A stretch of DNA of 9,524 bases. Source: Proteobacteria bacterium UBA3588. GTDB taxonomy: Bacteria; Pseudomonadota; Gammaproteobacteria; Thiohalomonadales; Thiohalomonadaceae. The stretch spans positions 1-9,524 of the forward strand of contig DFMR01000160.1 in the NCBI GenBank assembly GCA_002376325.1, in the 5' to 3' direction. Positions 6,549 through 9,524 of this stretch are shown here, in pieces (positions within the stretch are counted from its first letter, which is position 1; the number at the start of each line of letters is the position of its first letter). The notes under the pieces are model-generated. The model did not search any database. It saw only the letters and a list, made by a program, of their open reading frames with translations, and was not told the DNA's origin. The translations under genes were made by a program, and so were the position numbers.

Positions 6549-6556
6549 ACCAGGCA

Positions 6557-8815
6557 TCACTCTTTTTCACCCGCCATCATCGCATCGACACGCTGGAGAC
6601 CACGCGGCAGCTTGTTGCCGCGCCGGCCGCGCTCGCCGCGATAGTGTTCCAGATCGGCGCCCTTCAGGGTGATGTGGCGCTTGCCGGCGAACAGCGTAAT
6701 GGCGCCATTGGCCGGCACCACCGCGGCCGCCACCACGTACTCCTCGCGCAGCGCCGCCTTGTTGGACGGAATGCCGATGATCTTGTTGCCCTTGCCGCGC
6801 GCCATCTGCGGCAGCTCCTTGAGCGGGAACACCAGCAGACGACCGTCATTGGTGACCGTCGCAATCAGATCGTGCTCGTAATCGCTGACCCGCTGCGGCG
6901 GCAGCACCTTGGCGCCGCTCGGCAGCGTCAGCACCGCCTTACCGGCCTTGTTGCGCGCCTGCAGATCGGAGAGCTGCGCCACGAAACCGTAACCGGCGTC
7001 GGAGGCGATCAGCACCTGCTCCTTGTCCTCGCCCATCAGCACGCTCTCGAAGCTGGCGCCGGCGATGGGATTGACCCGGCCGGTGAGCGGTTCGCCCTGG
7101 CCGCGCGCCGACGGCATCGTGTGCGCCGGCAGCGAATAGCTGCGGCCGGTGGAGTCGAGGAAGGTGGCGAGCTGGTTGCTCTTGCCGCGGGCGCAGTCCT
7201 TGTAGCCGTCGCCCGCCTTGTAGTTGAGGGCGGTGGGATCGAGTTCGTGGCCCTTGCCGGCGCGCACCCAGCCCTTCTCCGACAGCACCACGGTGAGCGG
7301 CTCGACGCCGACCAGCGCGGTCTCGTCCAGCGCCTGCGCCGCGGCCCGCTCGACGATGGGCGAACGGCGCGCGTCGCCGTACTGCTCGGCGTCGGCGATC
7401 AGCTCCTTCTTCACCAGCCTCTTCAGCCGCGTCTCGGAACTGAGTATCTTCTGCAACGCGTCGCGTTCCTGGGCCAGCTCGTCCTGCTCACCGCGGATCT
7501 TCATCTCCTCCAGCTTGGCCAAGTGGCGCAGCTTCAACTCCAGGATCGCCTCGGCCTGCTGGTCCGACAGCCCGAAGCGGGCCATCAGCACCGGCTTGGG
7601 CTCGTCCTCGGTACGAATGATGTGGATCACCTCGTCGATGTTGAGGAAGGCGATGAGCAGGCCGTCGAGGAGGTGCAGGCGCCGCTCCACCTTGGCCAGC
7701 CGATGCTCCAGGCGCCGCCGCACGGTGCCGATGCGGAACGTCAGCCACTCGCTCAGCATCACGCGCAGGTTCTTCACCCGCGGCCGGCCGTCGAGGCCGA
7801 GCACGTTCATGTTGACGCGGTAGCTGCGCTCCAGGTCGGTGGTGGCGAACAGATGATTCATCAGCTCGTCCACATCGACGCGGTTGGAGCGCGGCACGAC
7901 CACCAGGCGGGTCGGGTTTTCGTGATCGGATTCGTCGCGCAGGTCCTCCACCATCGGCAGCTTCTTCTGCTGCATCTGCTGGGCGATCTGCTCCAGTATC
8001 TTGGCGCCGGAGACCTGATGGGGCAGCGCGGTGATGACGATGTCGCCCTCCTCGCGCTCCCACTTGGCGCGCATGCGCACGCTGCCGTTGCCGCTGTGAT
8101 ACATCTTCAGCAGGTCGGCGCGCGAGGTGATGATCTCCGCCTCGGTGGGGAAATCGGGTCCCTGCACGTGTTCGCACAACTGCTCCACCGTCGCCTTCGG
8201 CTCCTCCAGCAGCCGCACGCAGGCGCTCGCCACCTCGCGCAGGTTGTGCGGCGGGATGTCGGTGGCCATGCCCACCGCGATGCCGGTGGTGCCGTTGAGC
8301 AGCACGTGCGGCACCCGCGCCGGCAGCACCGCCGGCTCATCCAGGGTGCCGTCGAAATTGGGCACCCAGTCCACTGTCCCCTGATCCACCTCGGCCAGCA
8401 GCAGGTCGGAAAACCTCGCCAGCCGCGATTCGGTGTAACGCATCGCCGCGAACGACTTGGGATCGTCCGGCGCCCCCCAGTTGCCCTGGCCGTCGACCAG
8501 CGGATAGCGGTAGCTGAACGGCTGCGCCATCAGCACCATCGCCTCGTAGCAAGCCGCGTCGCCGTGAGGATGGAACTTGCCCAGCACGTCGCCCACGGTG
8601 CGCGCCGACTTCTTGTACTTGGCCCCCGCCTTCAGCCCCAGCTCACTCATGGCGTAGACGATGCGCCGCTGCACCGGCTTCAGTCCGTCGCCGATGCTGG
8701 GCAGGGCGCGGTCCATGATCACGTACATGGAGTAATCGAGATAGGCCTTCTCGGTGAAGGTCATGAGCGGCTGCCGCTCGACCCCCTCGTAGTTCACTTC
8801 AGTGCTGTCGCTCAT
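6557..8815 (-). CDS. parC: DNA topoisomerase IV subunit A
   Basis: The 752-aa product has the same length as E. coli ParC. With ParE it forms topoisomerase IV, which separates daughter chromosomes and relaxes supercoils. The N-terminal half holds AYLDYSMYVIMDRALP (24-39), GDGLKPVQRR (42-51), the winged-helix segment LGKFHPHGDAACYEAMVLMAQ (78-98) and the DNA-cleaving Tyr127 in RYTES, equivalent to E. coli Tyr120. The C-terminal third has beta-pinwheel-like segments such as VLIASDAGYGFVAQL. ParC rather than GyrA is supported by QPFSYRYPLVDGQGNWG and by the length. In the quinolone-determining region the residue matching E. coli Ser80 is Ala87, while Glu91 (E. coli Glu84) is kept. The start is about 7 residues longer than E. 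coli's; the ribosome-binding site is weak. The gene upstream on the same strand ends 44 bases before the start. Confidence 0.97.
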   Translation of the reverse strand: MSDSTEVNYEGVERQPLMTFTEKAYLDYSMYVIMDRALPSIGDGLKPVQRRIVYAMSELGLKAGAKYKKSARTVGDVLGKFHPHGDAACYEAMVLMAQPFSYRYPLVDGQGNWGAPDDPKSFAAMRYTESRLARFSDLLLAEVDQGTVDWVPNFDGTLDEPAVLPARVPHVLLNGTTGIAVGMATDIPPHNLREVASACVRLLEEPKATVEQLCEHVQGPDFPTEAEIITSRADLLKMYHSGNGSVRMRAKWEREEGDIVITALPHQVSGAKILEQIAQQMQQKKLPMVEDLRDESDHENPTRLVVVPRSNRVDVDELMNHLFATTDLERSYRVNMNVLGLDGRPRVKNLRVMLSEWLTFRIGTVRRRLEHRLAKVERRLHLLDGLLIAFLNIDEVIHIIRTEDEPKPVLMARFGLSDQQAEAILELKLRHLAKLEEMKIRGEQDELAQERDALQKILSSETRLKRLVKKELIADAEQYGDARRSPIVERAAAQALDETALVGVEPLTVVLSEKGWVRAGKGHELDPTALNYKAGDGYKDCARGKSNQLATFLDSTGRSYSLPAHTMPSARGQGEPLTGRVNPIAGASFESVLMGEDKEQVLIASDAGYGFVAQLSDLQARNKAGKAVLTLPSGAKVLPPQRVSDYEHDLIATVTNDGRLLVFPLKELPQMARGKGNKIIGIPSNKAALREEYVVAAAVVPANGAITLFAGKRHITLKGADLEHYRGERGRRGNKLPRGLQRVDAMMAGEKE

Positions 8816-8859
8816 AACGTCTCGTTCTTGTCTGCAAGTCTTTCAACTATTCGGCGGCT

Positions 8860-9222
8860 TCACGGCGCCAGCTGCAACAGCAGCGCCGCGATCCCCTCGT
8901 CCGCCGCGCCCAGGTAGGGAGCGACGCTGATCGACACCTGCGGATGCTGCGCCTGCTTGGGCGCCACCTGGGCCGGGATATCCCGTGCCACGTGCTCGCC
9001 CGCCGCCAGGAAATAGGGCAGCAGCACGATCTCCCGCGCGCCACGCGCCACGCAGGCGTCGATGGCCGCGGGAATGCCCGGCTCGGCCAGTTCCAGGAAC
9101 GCCGCGACCACCGCGTCGTAGCGCCCCCTCGCCTGGCGCTGCAATAACGCCGCCAGCCGCCGCACCTCGTCGTTGGAGGTTGCCCGACGGCTACCGTGGG
9201 CCACCAGGATCAGGCATCGCAT
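8860..9222 (-). CDS. cbiX: Small CbiX/SirB-type sirohydrochlorin chelatase
   Basis: The 120-aa protein starts MRCLILVAHGSR, the family's opening motif with metal-handling His9. It continues with AAFLELAEPGIPAAID (Glu44) and LPYFLAAGEHVARDIP with the second conserved His77, then ends in VAPYLGAADEGIAALLL. The size matches the short single-domain CbiX form, thought to work as a dimer, rather than the two-domain CbiK or CbiX. It inserts cobalt or iron into sirohydrochlorin, on the route to cobalamin, siroheme or heme d1; the metal cannot be told from sequence alone. Neither other tetrapyrrole genes nor a clear promoter are visible nearby. AGGGG lies about 12 bases before the ATG, a rather distant ribosome-binding site. 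parC follows on the same strand after 44 bases and may be co-transcribed. Confidence 0.9.
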   Translation of the reverse strand: MRCLILVAHGSRRATSNDEVRRLAALLQRQARGRYDAVVAAFLELAEPGIPAAIDACVARGAREIVLLPYFLAAGEHVARDIPAQVAPKQAQHPQVSISVAPYLGAADEGIAALLLQLAP

Positions 9223-9276
9223 CGTCGCAGAAACCCCTGTACTTCAGTCTCAAAACCACAAAACGCCAAGAATAAA

Positions 9277-9378
9277 CCACGGGGCACACGGGGGGCATGG
9301 GGAAAACCATTCCTAATGGCTAGACAAAGAAGGATTTGTTGCTTGGTTATGACCCCGTGTCCCCGGTGTCCCCCGTGG
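9277..9378. repeat. Inverted pair of 9-bp-period tandem repeats
   Basis: The left arm has three units starting at 9278, 9287 and 9296: CACGGGGCA, CACGGGGGG, CATGGGGAA. The right arm, read on the minus strand from 9377, gives CACGGGGGA, CACCGGGGA, CACGGGGTC. The arms (about 9277-9308 and 9345-9378) form a long imperfect stem ending in AACC/GGTT around a loop of about 36 bases. No T-run follows, so it is not a plain terminator. The element occupies much of the gap between cbiX and the efflux-pump gene and resembles a dispersed intergenic repeat. Confidence 0.65.
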
Positions 9379-9452
9379 ATAAGCTTCTTCGCTTTACGAA
9401 TCCGGAGCGCCTTACAGCCGCCCACGGCCTATTTTCGCAAAACGCGGCGGAT

Positions 9453-9524
9453 TCAGACAGCGCTTTGCAGCGCCGGCTCCGCCTTGTGGCGGGTGAAGCG
9501 GTCGAGATAGAGGTAGACCACCGG
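9453..9524 (-). CDS. C-terminal tail of a probable RND-family efflux transporter (5' end outside window)
   Basis: Reading the minus strand from the window edge gives 23 codons ending in TGA: PVVYLYLDRFTRHKAEPALQ and then SAV. The block PVVYLYLDRF with a following basic stretch closely matches the ending of RND inner-membrane pumps of the AcrB/MdtB/MdtC type, where it closes the last membrane helix. The evidence is a short motif, so family assignment is likely but not certain. The gene is too short for ordinary ORF detection here, and most of it lies beyond the window. It points the same way as cbiX, with 230 bases between them. Confidence 0.65.
   Translation of the reverse strand, partial: PVVYLYLDRFTRHKAEPALQSAV

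Noticed and set aside
6422..8917. An 831-codon open frame on the plus strand
   Set aside because: It lies almost wholly opposite parC, whose protein matches topoisomerase IV subunit A from end to end. The plus-strand translation is rich in His, Arg, Gln and Leu without any domain, as expected for the antisense of a GC-rich gene.
9196..9510. A plus-strand frame of 104 codons across the repeat near the right edge
   Set aside because: It translates the 9-bp repeat arms and runs antisense to the efflux-pump tail; no domain or ribosome-binding site supports it.

Overview
The window looks like chromosomal DNA from a GC-rich gammaproteobacterium. The basis is protein family and length: a ParC of E. 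coli length (752 aa), a typical HtpX, an EAL domain of the FimX type, and a small CbiX-type chelatase. This is inference from the sequence. I cannot name a genus. I see no insertion sequence, prophage, CRISPR array, tRNA or rRNA.

Layout. (1) 1-624 (+) is the 3' end of a gene for a degenerate, FimX-like EAL domain, probably a c-di-GMP receptor. (2) 625-926 has no gene but holds a 9-bp-period repeat and a strong hairpin that ends htpX. (3) 927-1820 (-) is htpX, the membrane zinc protease, with a clear sigma-32-type heat-shock promoter. (4) 1821-2076 is a divergent control region. It also carries a 16-bp GC palindrome, three copies of AATTTAACG (two exactly 11 bp apart) and a TATAAT promoter facing the next gene. 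(5) 2077-6548 (+) is a three-gene run: a SulP anion transporter with a STAS domain, then 42 bp later a membrane class III nucleotide cyclase with the Lys/Thr signature of class IIIb adenylyl cyclases, then (overlapping by one base) a TPR lipoprotein. (6) 6557-9222 (-) holds parC, preceded in the same direction by a cbiX/sirB-like chelatase gene. (7) 9223-9452 has no gene but contains an inverted pair of 9-bp-period repeats. (8) 9453-9524 (-) is the last 23 codons of a probable RND efflux pump.

How the genes may work together. HtpX shows a complete stress-control picture: a heat-shock promoter plus an upstream tandem box of the kind bound by OmpR/PhoB-family regulators. The SulP, cyclase and lipoprotein genes are the most thought-provoking part. 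Some SulP proteins carry bicarbonate, and class IIIb cyclases are a bicarbonate-responsive group, so the cluster could link anion or inorganic-carbon uptake to cAMP signalling. That is a hypothesis from gene order and active-site residues only. parC converges on the lipoprotein gene with an 8-bp gap, and its terminator lies inside the end of that gene. The rest of the window is ordinary housekeeping content.
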